Of a DNA stretch of 57,126 nt, positions 32,923 to 40,953 are shown piece after piece. Source of the stretch: Acidobacteriaceae bacterium. Lineage in GTDB: Bacteria; Acidobacteriota; Terriglobia; Terriglobales; Acidobacteriaceae. Positions within the stretch are counted from its first letter, which is position 1, and the number at the start of each line of letters is the position of its first letter. The DNA is taken from NCBI GenBank assembly GCA_003156805.1, contig PMHV01000075.1:9819-66944 (forward strand). Reading direction: 5' to 3'. The translations under genes were made by a program, and so were the position numbers. Under the pieces are notes generated by a model, which searched no databases, had not been told where the DNA came from, and worked only from the letters and a program-made list of their open reading frames with translations.

Positions 32923-33681
32923 TTAGTCGAACTCGAATACTTCCTGCGCGGGAGCACTCCACACGGGAGCGAACGACTGCCGGTGCAGCGGCGTCGGGCC
33001 ATAGGCTCGCAGCGCGGCCAAGTGTTTCGGCGTGCAGTAGCCCTTGTGTGAAGCGAGGCCATACTCGGGGAAGACCGCGTCCAACTCGCACATCATGCGG
33101 TCGCGTTCGACCTTGGCGACAATGGAAGCCGCCGCGATCGACGCGGAAAGCGCGTCGCCGTGAATGATAGCCTGCTGCGGCGCGTCGAGGTCGAGACGAA
33201 GCGCATCGACGAGCAGATGATCGGCAGCAGGTTGCAGGAGCAGCACAGCTTCGCGCATGGCCACGCGCGAAGCCTGATAAATATTTATCTGGTCGATGCG
33301 CGCCGCGTCGACCGCGGCGATGGCCCACGCGACCGCGTGCTCCCGAATGCGTTCAGCCAATACTTCGCGGCGTTCCGGCAGGAGCAGCTTGGAATCGCGC
33401 AAGCCTCGAATGCGATAGTTGGGGTCGAGAATCACGGCCGCCGCCACCACCGCGCCGAACAGCGATCCGCGGCCGACCTCGTCCACTCCCGCGATCAGGT
33501 TCGCGCCGCCAGCCCACGCCTGCTTCTCAAAGCGCAACGTGCAGCGCAGTCTCTTCAGCAGACGCAACTTCGCGGCGGAAGGCGAGAGCGCGCGTTCGCG
33601 CAATGGCTTGGCCGTGGCAGACTTGGTAGTGGCAGACAAGGAGTCGCCCACCATATTCGGCGAGAACGCGAATTCGCGCAA
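32923..33681 (-). CDS. rnhB: Ribonuclease HII
   Basis: A 252-aa enzyme that removes RNA from RNA-DNA hybrids and single ribonucleotides from DNA. Acidic residues lie in GVDEVGRGSLFGAVV, LLVDALRL and SIVAKVERDRMM; KGYCTPKHL near the C-terminus is typical. About 45 residues precede the usual start of the domain, so the true start may be downstream of 33681. It is usually the last gene of the rplS operon; here a PilZ gene on the opposite strand separates it from rplS. Confidence 0.93.
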   Translation of the reverse strand: MREFAFSPNMVGDSLSATTKSATAKPLRERALSPSAAKLRLLKRLRCTLRFEKQAWAGGANLIAGVDEVGRGSLFGAVVAAAVILDPNYRIRGLRDSKLLLPERREVLAERIREHAVAWAIAAVDAARIDQINIYQASRVAMREAVLLLQPAADHLLVDALRLDLDAPQQAIIHGDALSASIAAASIVAKVERDRMMCELDAVFPEYGLASHKGYCTPKHLAALRAYGPTPLHRQSFAPVWSAPAQEVFEFD

Positions 33682-33912
33682 GCACTAAGATTTTTTGCGA
33701 TTGTGGGATTGGGTACGCGCGAGGCTCGTCGCTTCGCGAGGAATGACAAGCTGCCTTGGAATGACAAGCTGCTTTGGCAGGCGAGGGTATCGATGAGACC
33801 GAACGACTGCCGCATCGCCGTTTGGTAACCATTACCAGGATTACGAACGTACATTGCTCCGGCTGAACATGCGCTGCTATGTTTCGCAGTAACCTCAGAT
33901 CCAGGAGCAGGT

Positions 33913-34683
33913 GTGAGCGACGAGATCAATCCGGCCGAAAATGGAGCAGCCACCGAGAAACTGATTCACCTGGCGCTGCCCGTGCGGCTCACTTACATGG
34001 CGAAGGGCGAACGCGGCGTGCCCGAGATGGCCTGCACCTACGACATTCATCCGCGCGGCGCGCGGCTGCTGAGCTATCGCGACGTGAGGATCGGTGACCT
34101 GGTGACAGTGGAGCGCGGCCGCAGCAAAGCGGTATGCGAAGTAGTCTGGGCCGCAGATGCCAACTCGCCGCTGCGCGGGCAGTTCATCGTGCAATGCCCC
34201 GACGGCAGCCGCAGTCCGTGGGAAGAAGAACTGCGTCACGCCGAAGAACAATATCTTCCTCTGGCTGCCGATGCGAAGTTGAACCGCGCGTCCGTGGACG
34301 CCTACCGCAATCAGAACCGGAGGCGCCGTCCGCGCTTCGCGGTCGAGGGCGGGGCTGAGGCCATTCACATTGGCGGCAAATCCCGCGTGGAAGGCCGCGT
34401 GGAGCAGCTTTCCGAATACGGTTGCCGCATCAGCGCCGGCAATCTACCGGCGCCCGGAACCGGGCTGAGGCTAGTCCTGAACCTCTGTGACGTCACCGTG
34501 GCGCTCAAGGGGCAGGTGAAATACCAGCGGGAAAATCGCAGTGTTGGAATCGAGTTCCAGGAGATCCGTCACGGCGACCGGCCGCTGCTGAGTTATGTTC
34601 TCGGCGAGTTGGGGAAACGGCCCGCCGAAGAATTTTCCGATCTTGAAGTAGTCACCGAGCCGGTGATCGCGCCGGGCGGTTAG
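33913..34683 (+). CDS. Protein with tandem PilZ-like domains
   Basis: A 256-aa protein from GTG 33913 (GGAG site 6 bases upstream). The first half (LPVRLTYMAKGERG...TYDIHPRGARLLSY, VERGRSKAVCEVVW) and the second half (RRRRPRFAVEGGAEA...QLSEYGCRIS, VKYQRENRSVGIEFQEI) each have the RxxxR...(D/N)xSxxG-like outline of a PilZ barrel. The second (RRRPR and SEYG) is the better match and could bind cyclic di-GMP. It lies alone on the plus strand between rplS and rnhB. Confidence 0.7.
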   Translation: MSDEINPAENGAATEKLIHLALPVRLTYMAKGERGVPEMACTYDIHPRGARLLSYRDVRIGDLVTVERGRSKAVCEVVWAADANSPLRGQFIVQCPDGSRSPWEEELRHAEEQYLPLAADAKLNRASVDAYRNQNRRRRPRFAVEGGAEAIHIGGKSRVEGRVEQLSEYGCRISAGNLPAPGTGLRLVLNLCDVTVALKGQVKYQRENRSVGIEFQEIRHGDRPLLSYVLGELGKRPAEEFSDLEVVTEPVIAPGG

Positions 34684-34837
34684 CATTCCCGACCGCACGG
34701 CCATTAACTACAAGCTATATACATACGGGATCGGCAAAGCGGGTTGCCTGAGCGGCTAAAGCCGCAGCGATTCCTGCGCGTGCGCGGCACGAATGAACTC
34801 GTGCGCTTCCCGACCGGGCCACCCCAACCTTGCGCGG

Positions 34838-35188
34838 TTACGACTTTTCCGCGTCGCGCAAGCGCGCGGCCTTGCCCCTGAGAGCGCGCAGATAGTAGAG
34901 CTTGGCGCGGCGAACTTTCGAGGAGCGCATCAGGTCTACTTTGTCGACCACTTTGGAGTTGATGGGGAAAATACGCTCCACGCCCTGGCCGAAGCTGATT
35001 TTGCGCACGGTGAAACTGGCCTGGGGTCCGTTGGTGCGAGAAATCACCACGCCTTCAAATGCCTGCAGGCGTTCCTTCTCGCCTTCTTTGATCTTTACAT
35101 GCACGCGCACGGTATCGCCAGCGCGGAATTCGGGAAGATCGGTGCGCCGGGTCTTGGCCAGCAGCTTTTCGATAATCAGGTTCGACAT
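34838..35188 (-). CDS. rplS: 50S ribosomal protein L19
   Basis: A 116-aa protein of the standard L19 form: [29 protein letters not shown] then [46 protein letters not shown] and GKAARL. It lies at the 30S/50S interface. Last translation gene of the rpsP-khpA-rimM-trmD-rplS operon; 140 bases separate it from trmD. Confidence 0.98.
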   Translation of the reverse strand: MSNLIIEKLLAKTRRTDLPEFRAGDTVRVHVKIKEGEKERLQAFEGVVISRTNGPQASFTVRKISFGQGVERIFPINSKVVDKVDLMRSSKVRRAKLYYLRALRGKAARLRDAEKS

Positions 35189-35328
35189 GATGGTTATCCT
35201 TAAGGAACAATAGTCTTATTGAATCTGAACTGCCGCACGCGAGATCCCCTTCGACTTCGCTCAGGGCAAGCTCTCGGCCGGCTGAAATACGCCGGGTTTC
35301 GGGATGACGCCTTACTTGCGCCCGCCGG

Positions 35329-36153
35329 TCATCTTCCGAAGCGGGCCAGGAATTTCCTGTCTTCGTCGCTGAGGGTCGCGCCCTGCAGCAGATCCGGACG
35401 GTTGCGCAGCGTCTTTTCCAAGGCCCGCTGCCGCCGCCAGCGGCGAATTTCCTGGTGGTTGCCGGAAATCAGTTCCGGCGGCACCGCCATCCCGCGAAAC
35501 TCCGCGGGCCGCGTGTAGTGCGGGTAATCCAACAATCCATTCGACGCGCAAGTGGAGTCTGCGCCGTTCGCGCTCTTTCCCTTCACATCAGCTTTCACAT
35601 CAGCGTTCACATCCACCGTGAACGACTCCTGCCGGGTAGAGGCTTCGTTTCCGACCGCTCCGGGCAAAAGCCGCGTCACTGCTTCGATGACGGCCGCCGC
35701 TGCAATTTCTCCGCCACTCAGAATATAGTCGCCAACCGACAATTCCCGGTCGGCCAAAAACTCGGCCACGCGTTCATCCACACCCTCATAGCGTCCGCAG
35801 ATGAAAACCAGGCGCTCTAGAGCCGCCAACTCTTCGGCACCCTTTTGATTCAACCGCTGCCCCTGGGCCGAAAGCAAGATTACCGATTGCCGGCAGCTTG
35901 CAGCCAGCCGCTCTTCGCGGGGAGCCAGCGCCAGCGACTCCAAACACTCAAACAGCGGTTCCGGCTTCAGCACCATCCCTTCACCGCCGCCGAAGGGACG
36001 GTCGTCCACGGTGCGGTGTTTGTCGTGCGTAAATTCCCGCAAGTCGTGAACGTTGATCTCAGCCAAGCCCATTTCGCAGGCCCGGCGAGTGATGCCGTAA
36101 TCCAAAGGGCCGCGAAAGAAGTCGGGAAAGATCGTGACAATTTCGACCTTCAT
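35329..36153 (-). CDS. trmD: tRNA (guanine-37-N1)-methyltransferase
   Basis: A 274-aa SPOUT enzyme that methylates G37 next to the anticodon. Motifs: VTIFPDFFRGPLDYGI, DDRPFGGGEGMV, the knot region ILLSAQG, FICGRYEGVDERV and YILSGGEIAAAAVIEAVTRLLPG. It is longer than the usual ~240 residues. About 25 extra residues (TVDVNADVKADVKGKSANGA) sit in the linker before LLDYPHYTRP, encoded by a TTCACATCAGC-type tandem repeat. Confidence 0.97.
   Translation of the reverse strand: MKVEIVTIFPDFFRGPLDYGITRRACEMGLAEINVHDLREFTHDKHRTVDDRPFGGGEGMVLKPEPLFECLESLALAPREERLAASCRQSVILLSAQGQRLNQKGAEELAALERLVFICGRYEGVDERVAEFLADRELSVGDYILSGGEIAAAAVIEAVTRLLPGAVGNEASTRQESFTVDVNADVKADVKGKSANGADSTCASNGLLDYPHYTRPAEFRGMAVPPELISGNHQEIRRWRRQRALEKTLRNRPDLLQGATLSDEDRKFLARFGR
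35578..35618. repeat. Short tandem repeat inside trmD
   Basis: Three CACATCAGC/CACATCC units of about 12 bases, in frame, encoding DVNADVKADVK in the interdomain linker. Confidence 0.75.
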
Positions 36154-36172
36154 CGCGGATCAAAGACCTTTT

Positions 36173-36892
36173 TCAGTTCTCAGTTCTCAACCGGAGGTTC
36201 GCCATGCGTCCTGTTTTATCAACTCTTTTTCTTTTCGCCGGGTGCGCCTGTTGCTCTCGCTTCTCCTCTGCGGTGAGCGGAGCATTCACTTGCAGCAGGC
36301 CTTCGGGCAACTTCATGCGCACCTGCCGGTGCGCCGCATCCACGGCGTCCAGAAACGCCTCAGCGAAAGGCACATCCAGTTTCTGGCCAGCATGGTCCGC
36401 CACGATCAGGAGCGGCGCTTCGCCAGCTCCAAACTGAACATCTTCGATGCGTCCAATCTCGCGCCCGTGGTCGAGCACCGAACAACCAACCAGGTCGCTC
36501 ACATAATTCCAGCCCGGCTCAAGCTGGGCTCGTTCGCTGCCGGCAACCTGCAACTCGCAACGGAGCAGTTCTTCCGCTTGGGAAATCGAATCGACGCCCG
36601 CGAACTTCAATACGAGCAGCCCTTTGTGCGGCCACAGGTCTTCTATTTGAAGCTCGCGGATGTGCAACTCGCGGACGTGCAGCTCGCGGCGAAGACCGGC
36701 GGAAACTTTGCCCGCACTTGCGGCTTTGCCGGAATTCTTTTCCACACCCGGCGCCAGAGCCCGCAGCCTCATGCCAACCGAAAAACGCCCGGCAACATCG
36801 CTGTGAACCTCAGCCGCGACTTCACCCCACCGTCCCTGCGTCTTTACTACGCGGGCCAGGGTAATGAATTCCCCGCTTGTTTCAGGATTCAC
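36173..36892 (-). CDS. rimM: Ribosome maturation factor RimM
   Basis: A 239-aa protein (usual ~170) that assists 30S maturation. The RimM part shows LARVVKTQGRWGEVAAEVHS, the domain joint LLVLKFAGVDSISQAEELLR and the PRC-barrel LVGCSVLDHGREIGRIEDV. The extra length comes from a RELHVRELHIRELQIEDL tract (residues ~68-86) encoded by a 15-nt repeat, and from a basic C-terminal tail ending in an AGTTCTC repeat. The gene lies 19 bases before trmD. Confidence 0.92.
   Translation of the reverse strand: MNPETSGEFITLARVVKTQGRWGEVAAEVHSDVAGRFSVGMRLRALAPGVEKNSGKAASAGKVSAGLRRELHVRELHIRELQIEDLWPHKGLLVLKFAGVDSISQAEELLRCELQVAGSERAQLEPGWNYVSDLVGCSVLDHGREIGRIEDVQFGAGEAPLLIVADHAGQKLDVPFAEAFLDAVDAAHRQVRMKLPEGLLQVNAPLTAEEKREQQAHPAKRKRVDKTGRMANLRLRTEN
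36640..36692. repeat. 15-nt tandem repeat inside rimM
   Basis: Units such as GATGTGCAACTCGCG and GACGTGCAGCTCGCG encode repeated RELH(V/I) pentapeptides. Confidence 0.8.
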
Positions 36893-36964
36893 CGCGAGTT
36901 CCAGAATCTGCAGATCTCTAGATCGTCTTTGGATCTCTTAAGTTCTTGGTTCTTGCGCGCCGAT

Positions 36965-36994
36965 TACTCGATCACGTCTTACTCGATCACGTCG
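36965..36994. repeat. 15-bp tandem duplication spanning the khpA stop codon
   Basis: TACTCGATCACGTCT is followed by TACTCGATCACGTCG; the stop codon of khpA lies at the junction. Confidence 0.8.
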
Positions 36995-37224
36995 AGCGTG
37001 TACCGCTTATGAGTTCGCACTCCCGCCGCGCTCAGCAGGGCGCGCAAGGCGCGCACGGTGCGCCCCTGCCGTCCGATCACCTTGCCGACGTCATTTTCCG
37101 CCACTTCCAATTCAATTACGTCGCCGTCGAGATGCTCGACAAAAACTTCGCCGGGAGCATCCACCAGGGACTTGGCGATCAACTCGACCAGCGTCCGTAC
37201 GTCTCCAGAAGACTCAGTCATCAT
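36979..37224 (-). CDS. khpA: KH-domain RNA-binding protein KhpA
   Basis: An 81-aa protein with a single type-II KH domain: LVELIAKSLVDAP, VELEV-like strands and the GxxG loop in VGKVIGRQGRTVRALRAL. The KhpA/YlqC family binds RNA and often pairs with KhpB. It occupies its classical place between rpsP and rimM. The stop codon lies inside a 15-bp duplication, so the C-terminus may be recent. Confidence 0.93.
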   Translation of the reverse strand: MMTESSGDVRTLVELIAKSLVDAPGEVFVEHLDGDVIELEVAENDVGKVIGRQGRTVRALRALLSAAGVRTHKRYTLDVIE

Positions 37225-37289
37225 CTTGCAGTTCCTGCCGTGGAATCGGAAAAAAGAAAAGCAAATTCGATCAAGTTTTTCAGCAACTG

Positions 37290-37544
37290 CTAAGCGGCCG
37301 GAGCAGCGGTTGGAGCCGCAGCCGGCTTGGAAAACAATTTGTGCACGCGATCCGACATCTGAGCGCCCTTGGACACCCAGTAGTCGACACGCTCGCGCTT
37401 CAACTCGACGCTGGCGGGGTTGGTGCGCGGATTGTATGTACCCACGACCTCGACGGGCCGGCCATTGCGCGCGCGTTCTTTTTCAATGACCACAATGCGA
37501 TAGTGCGGTTGTTTGCGCGCACCCACACGCGCCAAGCGAATCAT
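37290..37544 (-). CDS. rpsP: 30S ribosomal protein S16
   Basis: An 84-aa protein: MIRLARVGARKQPHYRIVVI then EKERARNGRPVEVVGTYNP, followed by VDYWVSKGAQMSDRVHKLF and an Ala/Pro tail. I choose ATG 37544; upstream codons in the open frame do not belong to S16. First gene of the operon, with a promoter at 37603-37631. Confidence 0.97.
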   Translation of the reverse strand: MIRLARVGARKQPHYRIVVIEKERARNGRPVEVVGTYNPRTNPASVELKRERVDYWVSKGAQMSDRVHKLFSKPAAAPTAAPAA

Positions 37545-37602
37545 TAACACGAGAGGTATATCCTTGTTCCGGAAGAGTCCGGCGAGATGGAGACAAACTC
37601 TT

Positions 37603-37631
37603 ATTATGCCGGAGGTTAGCGGGAATGGCAA
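37603..37631 (-). promoter_or_regulatory. Probable promoter of the rpsP operon
   Basis: Minus strand: TTGCCA, a 17-nt spacer, CATAAT. It is about 60 bases before the rpsP start. Confidence 0.45.
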
Positions 37632-37887
37632 CTGGCGGTGCCTTAATTTCGGAAGCAGGGCGCGGCAGAATGTTTCCGGTAGAGAACTGCTCGCCATTTT
37701 GCGGGCGCTGGTTTTGATGTTCCATTCGATGATCTCCGAGGGCGAGCTTCCCGTTTTGGGAAGAGGAGGTGTTTCCGCAGCGAGCATATAGCCAAATCGT
37801 TTTGGTTCAATGCGTTAGGAGTCTTCGTTTGGCGGCGTAGCTTGGGGAAGGAAGCCGTCCCAAAAGCGAACTACTCCTACTTATTTC

Positions 37888-37916
37888 TTGACTTACGGTC
37901 AAAAGCTTGCAATAAC
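37888..37916 (+). promoter_or_regulatory. Probable promoter of rpsU
   Basis: TTGACT, a 17-nt spacer, AATAAC, about 30 bases before the rpsU start. Confidence 0.5.
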
Positions 37917-37953
37917 TAACGGGTCCAACCGGACGAGTCGGGGGGTGTGGGCA

Positions 37954-38151
37954 TTGGCGGAAGTTCGACTGCAAGAGGGAGAATCCCTCGAGAACGCACT
38001 GCGCCGGTTCAAGCGCAAAGTGCAGCAGGAAGACATTATCAAGGAGGTCAAGCGCCACTCCTTTTACTTGAAACCGGGCGAGAAAAAGCGGGTAAAAGCC
38101 GCGCTAGCACGCAAGCGCGCCCGGAAGAAAACGCGCAAAGAACAGGACTGA
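37954..38151 (+). CDS. rpsU: 30S ribosomal protein S21
   Basis: A 65-aa protein: (M)AEVRLQEGESLENALRRFKR, KVQQEDIIKEVKRHSFYLKP, then GEKKRVKAALARKRARKK. The family start (MAEVRL) falls on a TTG codon at 37954, preceded by GGGGGTG. An alternative GTG at 37945 would add three residues. S21 takes part in translation initiation and is often made under tight control. A hairpin GGGCCGC/GCGGCTC at 38175-38198 after the stop may end transcription, though it has no T-run. Confidence 0.93.
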   Translation: MAEVRLQEGESLENALRRFKRKVQQEDIIKEVKRHSFYLKPGEKKRVKAALARKRARKKTRKEQD

Positions 38152-38424
38152 AAACGAACAGGAAGCAGTAAAGGGCCGCACCTTCCCGGCGCGGCTCTGC
38201 TCTACCTGGCCCCCACCAAGTGGAGTTGCAGCAGGGATCATTCACCGCCATAGCTTATCCGGCATCTATCGGTAAGAGCTGTATCCACGCGCCGTCCTGG
38301 TGCGTGGCGGGCCGAGTCCAGGGGTTGTTTGAGGGGGGATGTACAGAACCTGTGTTGCTTGACTTCACCGCCGCTTCCCCGGCGGAGAAGCGGGCCCGCG
38401 CGGGCAAAAGGGAGCCATCCTCAA

Positions 38425-38742
38425 ATGGAATTTCAGGACAGGGTACTGACCTGCATCGACTGCGGGAGCGAGTTTATCTTCACCGCCGGGGAACAGCTTT
38501 TTTTTCACGACAAACAATTCAAGAACGAACCGAAGCGCTGCAAGGGTTGCAAGTCGAAGCGCGTGGCGGTTCTCAATTCCAATCCGACGCCGGCGCAAAA
38601 TTATCACTATAGCCGGGTGGAAACTCGGGCCACTTGCTCACAATGCGGCAAAGAGACCACCGTGCCCTTCCGCCCCACACAAGGCCGCCCCATTTTCTGC
38701 CGCGAATGCTTCACCCAGCGGAAGACGATGGCGTCGGCCTGA
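38425..38742 (+). CDS. Zinc-ribbon protein with two CxxC-type motifs
   Basis: A 105-aa protein from ATG 38425. The first ribbon reads MEFQDRVLTCIDCGSEFIFT with FFHDKQFKNEPKRCKGCK. The second reads ATCSQCGKETTVPFRPTQGR then PIFCRECF. The arrangement matches small bacterial CxxC zinc-ribbon proteins (the 'probable zinc-ribbon domain' type) often found near cold-shock or ribosomal genes; the function is unknown. It follows rpsU and precedes mtaB on the same strand. Confidence 0.82.
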   Translation: MEFQDRVLTCIDCGSEFIFTAGEQLFFHDKQFKNEPKRCKGCKSKRVAVLNSNPTPAQNYHYSRVETRATCSQCGKETTVPFRPTQGRPIFCRECFTQRKTMASA

Positions 38743-38882
38743 TCGGCTTCGTCTTCGGACTGGCCTGGCGAGTGGGCGCGCTGGCTGGCAGGAGCCGCCC
38801 ATGTGCCGGGCGATTGGGCCGGGCGAGGACGCAGGACTCTACGGCCGGAAGACGGAAGCCGAAGTAAGTTACCATATCTATT

Positions 38883-40478
38883 GTGTCCACCTACCACGTA
38901 GAAAACTTCGGCTGCCGAGCCACCCAGGCCGACGGCGCCGCGCTGGAACGGCAGTTCGAGCGGTTGGGAATGAATCGGTCCTCTGACCCGGCGCAATCCG
39001 ACCTTGTCATTTTAAATACCTGCACGGTGACGGCGGCCGCCGATCAAGACGCGCGCGCGGCGATCCGGCGAGTGCGCCGCCACAACCCCACTGCCAAAAT
39101 CGTAATCACGGGATGCTATGCGCAACGCGCTCCCGAAGAAGTCGCCGCCCTGCCCGGAGTCGCATGCGTGGTGGGCAACTCGCACAAACACCAACTTGCA
39201 GAGATCGTATTGTCGAAGGTTCTTAAGCCGGTAAACGCCAACTCGGCTTTTTTCCCTGTCGCGGGTCTTTTCCCTCACACTGCTTCAGAGGATAATCTGG
39301 AACTGCAAACTGAGAACTGGTCGCGCGAGGCCGGAAGCATGGGACAGGAAGGCCGGATGTTCGTCTCCAACATTTTCGCCCACACTGAATTGTTGGCGGC
39401 TCCGGTGTTCGATCTCACGGGCGCCCACGAAAGCGACCGCACGCGTCCTAACCTCAAAGTGCAGGACGGATGCGACAACCGCTGCTCGTTTTGTGTAATC
39501 CCTTACGTCCGCGGGCAAAGCCGGTCGCTGCCGTTAGTCGAGGTTCTTCGCGAGGTGAAGGCGCTGGTTGACGCCGGCTACCGCGAACTCGTGATCAGCG
39601 GTATCAATCTTGGGCGCTGGGGACGAGATTTGGACGGCGGACATCGGACTTCCGACCTCGGACCTCAGACCTCGGACCTCAGCAAAACCGTAGTGGCTGA
39701 GGTCCGACGTCTGAGGTCTGAAGTCGGGGGTTTGCGTTTTGAAGATCTGATTCGCGCCGTACTCGCAGAGACGGCTCTCGAAAAACTCCGTATCTCCTCG
39801 GTTGAACCAATGGATTGGTCCAGCGAGCTGATTGGGCTGATGGCGGAATCACCGCGGATCGCCAAGCACGCGCACGTTCCGATGCAGTCGGGCAGCGACG
39901 CCGTGCTGCGCCGCATGCATCGCAAATATCGTCCCTGGCACTATCGGGAAAAAATTGAGCAGATCCGTGCCGCAATACCCACCGCGGCTATCGGCGCCGA
40001 CGTAATGGCGGGATTCCCCGGCGAAACCGACGCCGAGTTCGAAGCCACTCGCCGTCTGATCGCCGACCTGCCCTTCACTTACCTGCACGTCTTCACGTAC
40101 TCGGCGCGTCCAGGAACGCCGGCTGCCACCCAGCCCGGGCAAGTTCCGGTAAATGTAGCCCGCGAGCGCAACCGCATTCTCCGCGAGTTGGGCGAAGAAA
40201 AAAAACTGGCCTTCCTGCGCGGCTTTGTCGGCAAAACCGCAGAAGCCATCACGCTGAGAACGCGCGCTGCGGATTCGTCCGTCGGGAGAGTGAATTCCAC
40301 AAGTGCAGAGAGAACTGCAGCACGCGAAAGCGATACGGATTTCACCGAAGCCCTGACCGACAACTATCTAAAGTTGCATCTCAAAGGCCGTCACGAACCT
40401 AATCGCTGGTTGCGGGCCCGGGTTGAGGATGTTGCGGACGGAGCGCTAATGGGAGTCGTGGATCCAGGTTTCGTGTAG
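38883..40478 (+). CDS. mtaB: tRNA t6A37 methylthiotransferase (MtaB)
   Basis: A 531-aa radical-SAM enzyme that converts t6A37 to ms2t6A in tRNA. The UPF0004 cluster Cys are in ENFGCRATQADG, LNTCTVT and ITGCYAQR. The radical-SAM site is QDGCDNRCSFCVIPYVRG. HVPMQSGSDAVLRRM and DVMAGFPGETDAEF follow, and a TRAM-like C-terminus ends the protein. It starts at GTG 38883 (MSTYHVENFG). Normal length is ~430. Two low-complexity insertions, near residues 120-175 and 258-285, explain the excess; the second is encoded by a hairpin of repeats. Confidence 0.94.
   Translation: MSTYHVENFGCRATQADGAALERQFERLGMNRSSDPAQSDLVILNTCTVTAAADQDARAAIRRVRRHNPTAKIVITGCYAQRAPEEVAALPGVACVVGNSHKHQLAEIVLSKVLKPVNANSAFFPVAGLFPHTASEDNLELQTENWSREAGSMGQEGRMFVSNIFAHTELLAAPVFDLTGAHESDRTRPNLKVQDGCDNRCSFCVIPYVRGQSRSLPLVEVLREVKALVDAGYRELVISGINLGRWGRDLDGGHRTSDLGPQTSDLSKTVVAEVRRLRSEVGGLRFEDLIRAVLAETALEKLRISSVEPMDWSSELIGLMAESPRIAKHAHVPMQSGSDAVLRRMHRKYRPWHYREKIEQIRAAIPTAAIGADVMAGFPGETDAEFEATRRLIADLPFTYLHVFTYSARPGTPAATQPGQVPVNVARERNRILRELGEEKKLAFLRGFVGKTAEAITLRTRAADSSVGRVNSTSAERTAARESDTDFTEALTDNYLKLHLKGRHEPNRWLRARVEDVADGALMGVVDPGFV
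39652..39727. repeat. Inverted repeat built from CGGACCTCAGACC units inside mtaB
   Basis: Left arm 39652-39683 and right arm 39696-39727 match at 29 of 32 positions as an inverted pair with a 12-nt loop. Each arm is itself a tandem of CCTCGGA/CCTCAGA units. It stays in frame and encodes about 25 extra residues. Confidence 0.88.
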
Positions 40479-40522
40479 CGAGGGGCCGCTCGCCTTGCGG
40501 GAACCGTATACAAAGTCTCGTT

Positions 40523-40858
40523 CTACCCGGCCTTGCGATTTTCGCCGAGCACTTCATCCAGCGCAGCCACCAAGCGATGAGCGCGCTTCTGGTAATCGGC
40601 AGGCCCGCTATCCTGCTTTCGCTTCAACAAATGAAATTCGTCGGCGATATTGAGCGCGGCCAGCACCGCCAGCCGGACTGTATCGATCGTGTTGGTGGCC
40701 TCGGCGACCGCGCGCATCTTCGAGTCCACGTACTCCGCCAGCTTCAGAATGTATTCTGGATCGGACCCGCGCAGGTTATAGGCCTGATCAAAGATCTCCA
40801 CCCGCACGCTGGAATTCTGCGCGTCCTTCACCAGTTGATCCTTCGTCGCCGTGGCCAT
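40523..40858 (-). CDS. zapA: Cell division protein ZapA
   Basis: A 111-aa protein. The N-terminal part reads SVRVEIFDQAYNLRGSDPEY then ILKLAEYVDSKMRAVAEATN, and the helix DTVRLAVLAALNIADEFHLL follows. This is the ZapA pattern of a short globular head and a coiled tail. ZapA cross-links FtsZ filaments at the division ring. It sits 95 bases behind a coiled-coil partner gene in the same direction, a pairing seen beside pheT in many bacteria. It converges on mtaB. Confidence 0.9.
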   Translation of the reverse strand: MATATKDQLVKDAQNSSVRVEIFDQAYNLRGSDPEYILKLAEYVDSKMRAVAEATNTIDTVRLAVLAALNIADEFHLLKRKQDSGPADYQKRAHRLVAALDEVLGENRKAG

Positions 40859-40953
40859 GACGATCTCACTCCCGTTGTGGTTACGACCAGCTTCGGCTTG
40901 CCTCCGGAGAACAGGCTGTGTTCCACTCCCGAAGCCCGAGCCGGCGCCGGCTT

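Noticed and set aside
32532-33062. 176-codon minus-strand frame before rnhB
   Set aside because: Overlaps the 3' end of rnhB in another frame and lacks protein-like composition.
40859-40953. 6S RNA between the coiled-coil gene and zapA
   Set aside because: 6S RNA lies near zapA in some bacteria, but this 95-base gap is too short and shows no long imperfect hairpin with a central bubble.
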